A DNA stretch of 64,000 nucleotides from Dugong dugon (GCA_030035585.1 CM057464.1:76926919-76990918), one strand, 5' to 3'. Positions 11,590 through 23,640 are shown, counted from the first letter of the stretch. Numbers and translations: made by a program. Notes: generated by a model from the letters alone, not told the origin.

Positions 11590-13487
11590 GTTCAGTTTTG
11601 TCTCCTTGTGATGACTTTTAAACTGGCCTAGTAGTAGAACCATATCATTTTCCTTAACAAGCAACAATCTTTCAGAATGATATGTGTATGGAAATTTCTA
11701 ATGCAGCTTAATGATCATTTTTTGATTATTTGTTTGATCACTGCTTTTGTAGTTTCAATAAAAATATTAATTAACCTTAAATAGATACAGCGTAACAACT
11801 ATATAGAAATACTTGTTTATAAATTCCCAGGAATGTTTCTATTATAGTGTTTTCCATTTAAAATTTGTTACATAGAAAGAATATTTTCAACAATCTATCT
11901 TTTCAAGGAAACCTAAAAAAATCAATAACATTTCAACCACCTGACTCAGAAAACGGAGTTGTCCCTGTTAAATTCTAAGTTGTTATTTAGTGGTGTTCAG
12001 CCTTATTAAGAACTCGTCCATAATAGTAACCTCTAACAAATGTATGCTGAGCACCCAAAGAATATGTGTACACTGTAGGAATTGTCTGGAGGACAAAGTA
12101 ATTTTGCAGAGAATTTTCAGGCTTTTTAACTATTCGATAACATCCTCACTTACCTCTGAAAAGCTCGGAGTCAAACGATAGTACCAGAGGTGTTTTTTTT
12201 TTTTTTTTTCTTCAGGAAAAGGGGTTCTGGGAGGAGGGGGAAAGGATCCTAGGGCTGGAAGTCCTTGAGATAAAGATTCTTCTTAGATCTGAACCATACT
12301 GAAATTCATAAAGAAATGTTAGCATAGATCCACTCGTGATATAATTAGAATTTTATAAATTCCAATTCTGTGGACATGCTTATCACTCAATGCTGTGTGT
12401 TAACAGCCTTTAGTTGCAATTGCCTTACCAATTAGTTTGTATTAGAAGCTTCTAATTTTCTAGCATTCACATATTTAGTGCCACTTACTTTGTATGATTA
12501 TTTGCAGTTAATTATTTCTTTCTAATATTTTATGTATATCATTTAGATTGACAGTCTCATAATTAGAAATGATGACATTAAGGAGATACTAATATTGTAG
12601 GCTTTTGAAAAAGCCAGAATAAGAGATAAATTATTTCATTCAATGGTTAAATGTAACTATCTCAATTTTAAGGAAGATTTTGTAGTTTTTGTATAACAAT
12701 ATGCCATAATGAATCTTTCACTAACTTTGCATCTGGAAAAAAATTCAAACAGTTAAATTTTAATACATTAGACAAAACTTTTTATTATTTGTTAATTAAA
12801 ACACCTGATTTATAAACAGTGATAGATGAACAAGTTAATGTCAACCATGATTTGTTCAATATACATGAACTTACTTTGATTTGCATGTCTAAAGATGCTG
12901 GTATGAGTCACAGTATTTTTTAACTTCTATTTTTATTCAACAGGCATTTTCAATCATTTATTTTATATAATCACACTTTCTTGCTCCTTGTTTATATATA
13001 TCTTCCTTTATACTTTCCACAAAGTATGAAACCTCATTAAAATGCTGTTTTACAAAATCAGATATACTGCAGCTCAAATCATGTCTCCTAAAACATAACT
13101 ACATACACTGAAACCTTGATATAAGACAGCTTAAACAAATGGGTGTTTTTACTGTCCTCTGACAGCATCATAAGGAATTTCTGTGAATACCTATATATAA
13201 GTCAGGGGTGAGGAGACAGGGTAGATGAATGTTTTGCCAACTACAGAAATGCCTTAAGAATCAGTCCTTTCTTTGGTAAGTACCCCGAGTATCCCTGTGT
13301 GGGGTCAGGGCATGGAATAGATGATAAATTAAGGTCCATTGCATTGAATTGTGTTTATTGAGCATATACTATCTGCCCAACTAGGCACAGAAATTAGAAG
13401 AAACTTCTTTCTCCTTTCCCTACCAAAATTAATGACTTGGTTTGCTTTTCCAAACAATGACTCAGAAGTCAAAGAGACAAATTAAAA
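11590..13487. other. No gene recognised
   Basis: This 1.9-kb AT-rich stretch includes a T-run at about 12192-12211 and short open frames without recognisable motifs. The T-run could mark the tail of an unidentified minus-strand retroposon. Confidence 0.4.
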
Positions 13488-13610
13488 CAGTGCTTCTCAG
13501 ACTTTAATGTGCTTAGAAATCATCTGGGGATTCAGTTAAAATGCAGATTGTGATGCAATAGTTTCGAATCAGGCCTGAGATTTTGTATTTCTAACGCTTA
13601 GAGGTTGTGG

Positions 13611-14414
13611 TGTTCCGGGAGTCTGGATGGTGCAGGGTCCCCAGGGGCGATGCAGTCATCAGGGCTCAGGAACGCCAGAGATGAGTCTAGAGGCGCAGTT
13701 GCTAGTGCTGGAGCAGTTTATTAAGAAGTGATCTTACAAGACTAGACAGCAATGGTACAATGGCAGGGCAACCTACAGCCAGGAGGTTGTACAACCGGCC
13801 ATAACTGGCTGGCTGGGAGGTTGTCTGTCCGAGGACAGGTCTCAACTGGGTGGTTTCTGGGGCTACGTTTTATGCACCGGTGGAACCCGGGTGCTAGTTT
13901 CAACTATTCTACTTTGAGCTAATCTTTTTTTTTTTTTTTTTTTGTAGTTATGCTTTAGATGAAGGTTTGCAGAACAAACTAGCTTCTTATTAAACAATTT
14001 ACACATATTGTTTTGTGACATTGGTTACCAACCCCATGACATGTAAACACTCTCCCTTCTCAACCTTGGGTGCCCTGTTACGAGCTATCCTGTCCCCTCC
14101 TGCCTTCTAGTCCTTGCCCCTGGGCTGGTGTGCCCATTTAGTCTCGTTTTGTTTTATGCGCCTGTCTAATCTTTGGCTGAAGGGTGAACCTCATGAATGT
14201 GAGCTCATCTTTTAAGAAAAAGCATTGTTTTAATCCTCTATGAAAGTTATATCTGCTGTGGCCCTGGAAATTCCCCTTGCTGTTACCATGGGAGTCTGTT
14301 CTTAAATGACCTCTTCTGGAAAGTTGCTTCGACTGTCATCAGAGCAACCTGTTCTTTTCTGAGCAGCTTGCAGTTTTGATATTCTACCTCTCTGGTGTAT
14401 TCCAAGAACACACA
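13611..14414 (-). mobile_element. Solo LTR inside the hAT copy
   Basis: The plus-strand sequence begins TGTTCCGGGAG and probably ends AAGAACACACA, giving TG...CA ends. An AATAAA on the minus strand lies at about 13719-13724 near the terminal end. GTGG before it and GTGA after it could be a 4-bp target duplication. Without the L1 tail lodged in it, the LTR is about 505 bp. The family was not recognised. It is GC-richer than the surroundings. Confidence 0.6.
13922..14217 (-). mobile_element. 5'-truncated L1 3' end
   Basis: A T-run of about 20 is followed by the reverse complement of the L1 tail seen at 31420-31445 (CTTCATCTAAAG and AACTAGTTTGTTCT-like motifs). It extends back to the region of TTTTAGCTCAGTAATGAAG. 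It is about 295 bp and lies inside the solo LTR, so it inserted after it. Confidence 0.85.
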
Positions 14415-14567
14415 GTGAAGTGGCCTTGAGAAGCACTTACTGGCCATGTAGCTGCCCCTTGTTAGCAGCCATTTTGTGTCCTTTAGAATACTATAGAGTA
14501 GTAAAGAGCTAAAGGTTTTTTTTTTTTTTTTAAATCAAACTTCTTTTATTTTCTAGCCAAATAATAA

Positions 14568-14734
14568 ACGAACCAAAAACCAAACCCATTGCCGTCAAGT
14601 TGATTCCAACTCATAGCGACCCTATAGAAGAGAGTATAACTGCCCCAGAGTTTCCAAGGAGCACCTGGTAGATTCAAACTGCCAACCTATTGGTTAGCAG
14701 CCGTAGCACTTAACCACTGAGCCACCAGGGCTTC
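14568..14734 (-). mobile_element. AfroSINE, minus strand, with target duplication
   Basis: This contains ACCAAACCCATTGCCGTCAA, CTCATAGCGACCCTATAG and the inverse head CCACCAGGGCTTCC. Imperfect 15-bp target duplications flank it: CTAGCCAAATAATAA (14553-14567) and CTATCCAAATAGTAG (14735-14749), with 12 of 15 matching. Confidence 0.92.
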
Positions 14735-14826
14735 CTATCCAAATAGTAGTAAGTAATAATTACATACTGTATTGCCTGTACTGGTGTCAGCACTCTGGTG
14801 GTGAAGTTGTATAAAAAGTTAAGATT

Positions 14827-14926
14827 ATGTCTAAGACTGATATCTTTGACCACCTTTCCTGAGATGCCTACTCTCCCCATTCATTGTCTTAGGAAAGGTG
14901 GTCAAATGGATCAAAGTCTTAGACAT
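14827..14926. repeat. Long imperfect inverted repeat (hairpin)
   Basis: The left arm, 14827-14860 (ATGTCTAAGACT ... GACCACCTTTCCT), is nearly the reverse complement of the right arm, 14891-14926 (AGGAAAGGTGGTCAAA ... AGTCTTAGACAT). The loop is 30 bases. Arms pair over about 34 positions with a short internal mismatch. No known small-RNA family was recognised. A miniature inverted-repeat transposon is an alternative. Confidence 0.85.
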
Positions 14927-17639
14927 GGCCTTGTTCACTGCTCCCAAAGAAGCAAGATGATCTGAATCTGTCCTTTATAACCAAATGATAAAAGTAAACA
15001 GGTAAATCCAGCATTTCTCCTCTCATTTGGGAAACCAATAGCCTGGCTTCCTGTTTCCTAATAGACATATTACAAAGTAGAAGCCATGCATAATTTTTCA
15101 GAACATAATTTTTCAGATAATATGAATTTTTTAGAACATGTCGTGATTTCATTTACTTGTTGAAATTGAACTAAATGCTTTTTGGAATTAAGTGATGAAG
15201 GTCTTTTGCTATCACACTCTAGGAATTTTAGTGAGAGTTTATAAGGCCTACTCCTTCAGAGAAGAAGGAAGGATGGCTGCATGGCAAATGACCACAGACA
15301 TACACCTTTGCCTACAAGTGCAAGATTTTCAGATGGTTTCCAGGATATACATGAAATATAAGGGAAAAATAAAAACATTGAAAAAGAGAAGTAATCTTTC
15401 TTCTTGAGGTATTTACAATCTAGTTATTTATTTGTTTTTTTTTTTTTTTGCCTTAAGCTGTAAAGGTGTGAGTTAAAGGATAGAACATACCATGCTTTCA
15501 CGTCTGTAAGTGCACAGAAAATTTGTCTACTCATTTCCAAAATGAGACTTTAAACTTACCTTATTTTAGCTGCTGCTTTGTGATTCACTTAAAAATTGAA
15601 AAGGAAATAGTCGCTTTGTCAAATCTAACAAAGGCTGAGACGTCTCAGTCATTTAGTGAAAAAAAAGACGTTTCCTGAATAATATATTACCCACAGTTCT
15701 TTCTCTCATTGATCTTAACCTTCCGCTATTAATCACATAAGTAAATTTCTTTCCAATGTCTCCTTTTCTGTGCCGTCATAATGTTTAGCCCAGTACTCTC
15801 TTTGAATCTGTATTATCATAATGGTTATCCTCCTCCATATAGTATCCATATAGTATTGTTAATCTCCATCTCACAACTACCCTAATCTTACCTCCCTCCT
15901 TTTTATCTCTCCTTTGCATCCAATTTTATTATATCGCCATTCAAATGTCCTCCAGGTCTTCTTCTCGCCCCCTCAGGTATTCAGACTTTTTTCTCCAGAA
16001 ATAACACAGCATTCTGTATTCTATGTATTTCTACCGGTATCTTTATTGTGTTTCTTTTGCCTCTTAGATTTTTTTTTTGTGTATGTGGGGAGGGAGTTTC
16101 CTTTCCTTTCTCTAATATTTCATTCTAATATAAAATTATTGTTGTGACTTTATTATCTCCTGATGTTTTCGTGAACAGACCTCTTAGAAAATATGATACC
16201 TAGGGCTTTATCAGATTTATCTCAGGTGTCTCTGCACATGAAGTAATTATCAGTTTTTCAGGTAAAGTTTTTCTTTTCCAGTTCTGTAGGTGATGTCAAA
16301 ACCCATGAAAACTGAGTCAGGTAGAAAATCCTGCACCGACAGCTTCTGTTCCTCCTTGATAAAGTCTCAGTAAGTCATTCCTATCACTGATGGACAAGTC
16401 ATAAAATTGGCCTTATTATATAAGAAGCATTTCTGGATTTTTCAGCATTTCCACATATAAAACTGCCTTGAGAATCAGCATTTATGTATAATGTACAATT
16501 CATACTTCATCTTCTTCCTAAAAGAATTTGAGTCAGTTTATAATAAAAGGCACACCTACACCAAGATTGTTAAAATCTGCAGTTAAAAGTCAGTGAAACA
16601 ATCAAGTATAGCAAGTATAGAGGAAAGAAATCAAACCTAAACTTCTATTCATTTATTCATCAAAGACTGACTAATACCCATTGCATATCAGGTATGATTT
16701 TAGGTACTAGATCAGAAAATAAAACTAAAACAAAGAATATGATATAGTTCCCAATTACCAGAAAATTGCAATCTAGTAAAAAGCGACAGGCAAATAAAAA
16801 TTAACTAAATGAAAATATGTTGAATGCTATATCAGAGGTATGTGAAAATTGCAATCCATGAGGCCAGAGAATTTGACTTATGCTTCCTTTAAAATACAAG
16901 TCAACTTATCTTGGTTCCCCTATGGTACCATACCTGACGTATCTGTGAGTAAAGATGAGGCCCATCTAGATCCTTTAATAATAAAAGGAAAGAATACTTT
17001 TAATGCATCTTAGAAAAATATTCCTTTTTTCCTTGTTTTTCAAGCCTCTTTGTTCCAGTCTATCAATATATACATCCCCATGTCAATTAAAAAAAAAAGA
17101 GAGAAAAACAGGTTCAGTCTTCCATTGCTCTTAGAGACTGATAAAAATCACTGTGTCACAGCCTGAAATAGAAATAGTCTATCACCGTTGTAAATCCTGA
17201 AGAAGTTAGGTTTTTTGGAATTGCATCAGATTTGAAGGAAACTTGTGATAACCTTTATTCTACTGTAGGACTGACCTAAGGGTAGACTGATGCTCTATAA
17301 AGTGAGGTTTGGATTAAGTTGAAAGAACACAGATAGCAGTATTATTAGAAACAAAATTGTCAAATTATTTCTATTTGGGAAAAAAGTAGTGGTTAAAGGA
17401 TGTTATGGAATATCAGGATATATTGAATCGGATGGATAATGGATACTCATATGTGGATACTACCTCTCTAAAATTCTAGGAGTGGTAAGTAATACTACCA
17501 GAGTTTTCTTCCCATCCAAGATGAACAAGACACCAGGCAGATGCACACAATTTATAAATTCAACTCTCTTTGTTACCCTTGGCATCAACTTGCAAAAACT
17601 ACTTAACATGTTTTTGCTTCTTGCCTGTCATTTTTCTCT
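14927..17639. other. No gene recognised
   Basis: This AT-rich stretch has short open frames only (up to 77 codons) and T-runs at about 15429-15448 and 16068. Part of 16640-16850, with an ATTCATTTATTCATC start, resembles the opening of the old unassigned repeat at 62105-63350. Nothing else could be assigned. Confidence 0.4.
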
Positions 17640-18165
17640 TCTAATTGACATTTTCAACTCATGCCATCATTATGTTCTCTAAGCCCTGCTGTAGATGTAA
17701 GCACACTGCTTTGCTTCCAAAAGTCCAAACTCTATACCCAGGCCTTGATGGCTCTCTATGATCTGAGATTAGCCTGGCTTTCTGAATCTGATTTCAACTG
17801 CCCTTTGTCACCCACTGAGTGTTCCACTCTGAATGGACCCACTCACCATTTCCCATAAACACTCAGCATGTTCAGACTTTCACAGTCATGTGTTTGTTTA
17901 CATAATTCCCTTTGTACATTGCATGTATATCCAAATTCTATCTCTTTCAAAATCTAGCCCAAGTTCCTCCCCCTGTTTAGACTTCCCTGGTACTCCAAGC
18001 AGAAAACAAACTTTCGTTTTCTAATCATCAACGTATAAGAACAGTACTGCATCTGTATCTCTTTACATGTACTTCGTACTTTCTGGATAACGTTATAATT
18101 GAGTGTAAGTCTTGTTCCCTGTAAATTTCTTGGGAAAAGACTCTGTGTCTTATTTGTCATTGAAA
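17640..18165 (+). mobile_element. L2 LINE 3' region (old)
   Basis: The order of weakly conserved blocks is that of the L2 3' end. These are a pyrimidine-rich stretch, AGCAGAAAACAAACTTTC, a block ending in GTTATAATTG, then GACTCTGTGTCTTATTTGTC. It is very diverged and no coding frame remains. Confidence 0.6.
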
Positions 18166-18187
18166 TAATAATAGTAATAATAATAAT

Positions 18188-18528
18188 AGTTAACATTTGT
18201 TGAGGGCTTATGCCGTTATTTTTATGCGTAATACAACTAGACAGTAAAGATTACTGAATGAAAAGAGAGTCCACTTAAGAAATAGCAAATAAAGAATGAC
18301 TAAATTAACCGTTCCTCTAAATGTAAGACATCAGTTATCAAATTTAGTGCTTATAACAACACTCAGAGGCAAATATTATTACCCTATTCTAAATGAGAGG
18401 GAACTAAGGTTCAGAGAGTTGAGAAACATTCCTGACATCACACAGCGAATAAGTGGTGGCGCTATAATTCTAACCCACATGTATCTGACTCCAGATCCAA
18501 ACTCTTGACCATTACTCTGTACTGCCTT
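18188..18528 (-). mobile_element. MIR SINE, minus strand
   Basis: TAACATTTGTTGAGGGCTTA, then AACTAAGGTTCAGAGAGTTG and CACACAGCGAATAAGTGG, follow the reverse order of the MIR consensus. The element ends near ACTCTGTACTGCC. A stretch of about 100 bp between 18240 and 18345 does not fit and may be inserted or diverged. Confidence 0.75.
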
Positions 18529-18968
18529 TGGTGTGTCCCCACCTGTGTTTTGTTCCCTTTTGCCTCTCAGGTTACATATAAGTTTTTTGCCCATAGGAAG
18601 TGATCACAAAGATCTGTTGGATAAATAAATGGGTGACTACATCAAGAAAGACACATATTTGAGGAACATATATATATATCCAAGACCCAAGATAGGAAAA
18701 TTTTACCCTTTTTGAATAGAAGATAGTTGATATAAGATTTTCTCCCTGGCCCTTAAGCTGTAAGATTTATGCTAGAGTTCTGGTTTGTACTTTTTATCAT
18801 ATAAAAGAGAATTATAGTTTTTTTAAAAACTAAATTACTTATTTGAATTTTTTAAGAACTTCAGGAAAAAACATACTTTATTCATCAGAAGGAAGATATT
18901 ATACAAATCCAAATTTTTATAAGAGATATTTGCAGTTTATGTTTGATCCAAGCCTCAAAATCTATTTG
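18529..18968. other. No gene recognised
   Basis: This is AT-rich sequence without open frames of note. No repeat was identified. Confidence 0.4.
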
Positions 18969-18973
18969 CCCTT

Positions 18974-19492
18974 TGTCATAGGTTGAATTATGTCCCCCCA
19001 AAAATGTGTGTATCAATCTGGCTGGGCCATGATTCAAAGTATTGTGTGGTTGTCCTCCATTTGATGATTGTAATTTTATGTTAAAGAAAATTAGGGTGGG
19101 ATTGTATAACACCCTCACTAAGGTCACATTCCTGATCCAATGTAAAAGGAGTTTCCCTGGGGTGTGGCCTGCACCACCTTTTATCTTACAAGAGATAAAA
19201 GGAAAGGGAAGCAAGCAAAGAGTTAGGGACCTCCTACCACCAAGAAAGCAGCACCAGGAGCCAAGCGAGTCCTTTGGACCCAGGGTCCCTGTACCTGAGA
19301 ACCTCCTGGACCAGGGGAAGATTGTTGAGAAGGACCTTCCTCCAGAGCTGACACAGACAGAAAGCCTTCCCCTGGAGCTGACACCCTGAATTTGGACTCT
19401 TAGCCTACTAGACTGTGAGTGAATAAATTTCTCTTTGTTAAAGCCATCCACTTGTGGTATTTTTGTTGGAGCAGCACTAGATGACTAAGACA
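18974..19492 (+). mobile_element. MaLR-type solo LTR with exact target duplication
   Basis: It starts TGTCATAGGTTGAATTATG and ends GATGACTAAGACA. An AATAAA lies at about 19421-19427, followed by the MaLR-like end TTAAAGCCATCCACTTGTGG. Exact 5-bp duplications CCCTT flank it at 18969-18973 and 19493-19497. Open stretches of 188 codons (minus) and 115 codons (plus) within it are chance frames in LTR sequence, and their counterparts in the homologous LTRs are broken. Confidence 0.9.
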
Positions 19493-19497
19493 CCCTT

Positions 19498-19930
19498 GGA
19501 TTGATTACTTTCTTTCTTCCTTTGCTCTATATTGTGATGCTAGTCCCTAAAGACTATATTCCTAGGCTCTGTTGTCACTGGTTTCCAGCTGTGTGTGGCC
19601 AGTAAGAGGCACTGGGGGACTAGAGGAGGGCAATAGGAAGATAGAAGCAATAGTGTTTCTTGACCTCTCTCTTTGCCTCAAGTGATGTTTTCTGTACTAG
19701 CTACATCTCCTCTTTGGCTCTGACTTCCCCAGACAGGCCACTAGGGTTTGACTTTCTATCATGTGACCCTGGCCCCTGGGTTTTGGTAACACCACCAATT
19801 CTCTTTGTCTCTCCAGTTTAGAGATGGTTCCTTCCTCCTGCTATTGCTAATTCTGGGTTGTTTCATTATCCCTGTTCGAATTGCCAGCAATTCTATTATC
19901 TGTGTACCAATTCCTGGTTTTAAATCTCTT
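19498..19930. other. Unassigned sequence, possibly old repeat
   Basis: The stretch has moderately high GC and CT-rich blocks and no coding frame. The layout recalls an old mammalian 3'UTR-type repeat, but I could not place it. Confidence 0.3.
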
Positions 19931-21411
19931 CTGCACTGAAGGCATTGGCAAAAAACAAGGCTCCAGGAATTGACAGACTACCAATTGAGATGTTTCAAGA
20001 AAACCGATGTAGCACTGGAAGTGCTAACTTTTCTATGCCAAGAAATTTGGAAGACACCTACCTGGCTAACCAACTGGAAGAGATCCCTATATGCCTATTC
20101 CCAAGAAAGGTGATCCAACCAAAGGTGGAAGTTATGGAACAATATCGTTAATATCACACACAAGAAAAATTTTGCTGAAGATCATTCAAAAGTGGCTGCA
20201 GCAGTACATCGACAGGGAACTGCCAGAAATTGAAGCAGGATTCAGAAGAGGACGTGGAACCAGGGATATCATTGATGATGCCAGATGGATCCTGGCTGAA
20301 AGCAGAGAATAGCAGAAAGATGTTTATCTGTGTTTTATTGACTATGCAAAGGCATTTGACTGTGTGGATGGTAACAAATTATGGATGGGAATTCCAGAAC
20401 ACTTAATTGTGCTCATGAGGAAACTATACATAGATCAAGAGGCGGTTGTTCAAACAGAGCAAGAGGATACTTTGTGGTTTAAAGTCAGGAAAGGTGTGTG
20501 CCAGGGTTGTATCCTTTCACCATACCTATTCAATCTGTATGCTGAACAAATAATCCAAGAAGCTGGACTATATGAAGAAGAATGGGACATCAGGACTGGA
20601 GGAAGACTTATTAACAATTTGCGTTATGCAGAATGGCACGCTCTTGCTTGCTGAAAGTGAAGAGGACTTGAAGCACTTACTGGTGAAGATCAAAGAACAC
20701 AGCCTTCAGTATGGATTACACCTCAACATAAAGAAAACAAAAATCTTCACAAGTGTACAAATAAGCAACATCATGATAAATGCAGAAAAGATTGAAGTTG
20801 TCAAGAATTTCATTTACTTGGATCTACAATCAATACCCATGGAAGCAGCAGGCAAGAAATCACATGATGAATTACATTAGGAAAATCTGCTGCAAAAGAC
20901 CTCTTTAAAGTGTTAAAAGGCAAAGATGTCATTTTAAGGACTAAGATGCACCTGACCCAAGCCATGGTGTTTTCATTCGTCTCATATACATGTGAAAGCT
21001 GGGCAGTGAATAAGGAAGACAGAAGAAGAATTGATGCCTCTTAATTATGGTGTTGGTGAAGAATATTGAATATACCATGGACTGCTAAAAGAATGAACAA
21101 ATCTATCTTTGAAGAAGCACTGCCAGAATGCCCTTTGGAGGTGAGGATGGCGAGACTTCGTCTGACATACTTTTGACATGTTATCGGGATCAGTCCCTGG
21201 AGAATGACATCATGCTTAGAAAAGTAGCAAAATGCTTGGTCAGCGAAAAAGAGGATGACTCTTAGCCAGATGGATTGACATAGTGGCTGCAACAATGGGC
21301 TCAAGCATAACAATTATCAGGGTGACACAGGGCCAGGCAGTGTTTCATTCTGTTGTACATAGGGTCACTATGAGTCGGAACCAACTAGATGGCACCTAAC
21401 AATAACAACAA
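19931..21411 (+). pseudogene. 5'-truncated RTE (BovB/RTE1-like) LINE
   Basis: This is the reverse transcriptase part of an RTE-class LINE. Disrupted frames carry AKNKAPGIDRLPIEMFQ near 19945, GFRRGRGTRD near 20251 and a YAKAFD-type block near 20343. A VCQGCILSPYLFNLY block lies near 20500. A C-terminal domain follows. The usual YADD catalytic block near 20630 reads YAEW, so the active site is lost as well as the frame. The element lacks its endonuclease part and ends in GGCACCTAACAATAACAACA, the tail also seen in AfroSINEs. Several frameshifts show that it is dead. Confidence 0.9.
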
Positions 21412-21775
21412 ATCCCTTATGTTTTAAATACAAGTAGCCCTTGACTTATGACATATTCAGGTGATGAAGAACGGCACTTACAGCCATCTTTTTTTTTTAC
21501 ATCTTATCGTTAGTAAAACTACATACAATGTTTCAGTGCATACTTTGCTAATGTTATGATTCTCAGATGTTCACTTGCAGATATTCAAAGATCAGATTTA
21601 TAAAAATACTGATAATAAAAGACAACAATAATGAAAACTAAAGAAATAAAAGAGGTATTCGACTTACATCAGAATTGACTTGCGAAAGAGACATTGGAAT
21701 AGAAATAAAATGTTTTTAATACAACTGGATAGGGAATATAAGCTAATAGAAAAGACATCATTAAGAAATAATAAT
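21412..21775. other. No gene recognised; weak inverted similarity
   Basis: This AT-rich spacer lies between an RTE and an L1. CCCTTGACTTATGACATATT near 21440 and TTCGACTTACATCAGAATTG near 21658 resemble each other and could be ends of a small old DNA element, but this is weak. Confidence 0.3.
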
Positions 21776-23640
21776 CAGAGGCAGAGCCAGCATGGTGCTA
21801 TAGACAGAAGCACCACACCGTCCCTCCACAACAAAGACCCGAAAAACTAAGTCAAACAGAGACAAACGTCAATCCTGGAACCTTAACTGTCAAATAAAGA
21901 GGTAAAGAGCTCAGCCAAGCTCCGAATGGAATAAGAAACTGACAGAGAACAGAGAGCGAAGAGAGATATGGGCAGAGGTCCCCTATCAGCTAACACAGCC
22001 TGGATTCACCATCTTGGACTCCTGTCAGAAATAAGTGGACAGGAAGTATGGGAAAAACAGCTTCATGGAGATCCCAGCAGGAGACAGAGCACCCAGTAAC
22101 CAGCAATATATGCTTTCCCACCCTCTATCCTTCTCCCTCCTGCTCTACGTCTACCGCTTCCTAGCTGGCTGTGGTTTCTTGGCCAGCCAAGCAGTGTGAG
22201 CTGCATGCCACTTGGATTCACCCTGCCCGTATTGAAGAGCAGCGGACAGGGAATACAGGAAAGCAGCTTCACAGAACTCCCAGCAGGAGACAGAGTAGCC
22301 AGTAACCAGTGATATATGCCTTCCCACCCTCCATCCTTCTTCTCCTGCTCAGCCTCTGCCAATTCCTAGCTGGCTATGGTCACTCAGCTGGTGGGGAAGT
22401 GCCAGCTCCATGCCTCTTGGATTCACCTTGCCCACATCGGAGATCGGAAGACAAGGAGTATGGGAAAGCAGCTTCACGAAGCTCCCAGCAGGAGACAGAG
22501 CACCTGGTAACCAGTAATATATGCTTTCCCACCCCCGCCCCTCTTCCCTCCACTTGGCCTCCGCCGCTTCCCACTGGCCAAAGTCTTATGGCAGGGAGGC
22601 ACCCATTCTGTCTCCGTGCCACTTGGATTCACCCCACCCACATTGGCCGGATCCCTCAATGCCATTTTTTTGTTGCCGGTGTTGCTTCACTTCCTTTGGT
22701 TTGTTCCCTGCCTCTCAGCTCCTCCCCTTCCTTTCTTTCAAACATCTGGCCCCGTGTGCCATCTTTAATTCTTCCTGAAAGGTTGTGAAGTGCTGCTTGG
22801 TTGGGGAACTGCTTCCTGGCCTGCGCCGCCACACTGGTGAGATCCCCCAGGACTTTTTTTGTTTTCTTCTGTTTTGTTTGTTTGTTTTCTTTTTCTTTCT
22901 TGTCTTGGGAGCCCCTTCTAGCCAGGATGCACTGTGTGGCTTGGGAGCCACTTCCTTGGTTGGTGTAGCTGCCCCAGTGGGATCCCTGAGAGCATTTCCT
23001 TTTTTTTCTTTTTGTTTTTCTTCATTTCTCAGTTTCTTGTCTCTCTATACTTACCTTCTTTTCCTGTCTCCTGAATACCTGGCACTGTGTGACATCTCTG
23101 CCCCTTCTAGCCAGGCTGCACTTCCTGGCCTGGGAGCCATTTCCCCAGTCTGTGCAGCAGCACCGGTGGGATCTCTGGGTTTTTGGGGTTTTTTTTTCTA
23201 ATTTTTACTTATTTATTTTTTCTCTTTTTCTTTTTTCCTTTTTATTTTTCTTCCTTTATTGGTTCCTCATCTCTCCACTCCAATAGCAATCACCCTTAGC
23301 ATTCTTCTTTGTTTGTTTGTTTTTGGCTCCTGTTTCTCTTTCCTCTCTATCTTCTTTCCCATACGCATCTTAGCTCCACACATAACACCTTCCCCAACCT
23401 TCCTGCCTACCCGCACCGTGTGCTGAACATCACACTCCTGAGCAGCACAGGCATGGCTTACCAGAACCTGCCCTACACTGACTTCTGGCCTGCCCTGTTG
23501 GCCCTAGTACATGCCACAAACAACCCATCGCAGCCCCAACCCATCAGCTGAACCTGCCCTGCTGCACCATAGCTGAACGACTGGCCCTGTCCATTGGACA
23601 AGGAGGTGAAAAGTATTATGCCCACAGATGAACAAACAAC
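21776..23640 (+). promoter_or_regulatory. L1 5'UTR with tandem repeat units
   Basis: Three head-to-tail units of 202, 205 and 206 bp begin at GGATTCACC at 22012, 22214 and 22419, with a partial fourth at 22625. Each carries CAGGAGACAGAG and a TATATGC-TTCCCACC block. A second, looser set near 22786, 22907 and 23079 shares CTTCTAGCCAGG and GTGGGATC blocks, separated by T-rich runs. Mouse L1 promoters are built from monomers of similar size, so an internal RNA polymerase II promoter is the likely role. Open frames here, such as 22309-22788, are by-products of the repeats. Confidence 0.8.

Larger units (their letters stand above)
13488..14438 (+). mobile_element. hAT-Charlie DNA transposon (MER3/MER5 group), split by an LTR
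   Basis: The left part (13488-13610) begins CAGTGCTTCTCAGAC and contains AAATGCAGATTGTGAT and GGCCTGAGATTTTGTATTT, a hAT-Charlie pattern. The right end (14415-14438) finishes TTGAGAAGCACTT, matching the inverse of the left end at 11 of 12 positions. The rest is an inserted LTR. An 8-bp target duplication was not found. Confidence 0.65.

Noticed and set aside
18885-19451. 188-codon open frame on the minus strand (and 115 codons on the plus strand)
   Set aside because: It lies in a MaLR solo LTR with exact 5-bp target duplications. The homologous LTRs do not keep the frame.
22309-22788. 159-codon open frame
   Set aside because: It runs across the L1 5'UTR repeat units; the sequence is Pro/Ser-rich low complexity and has no domain.
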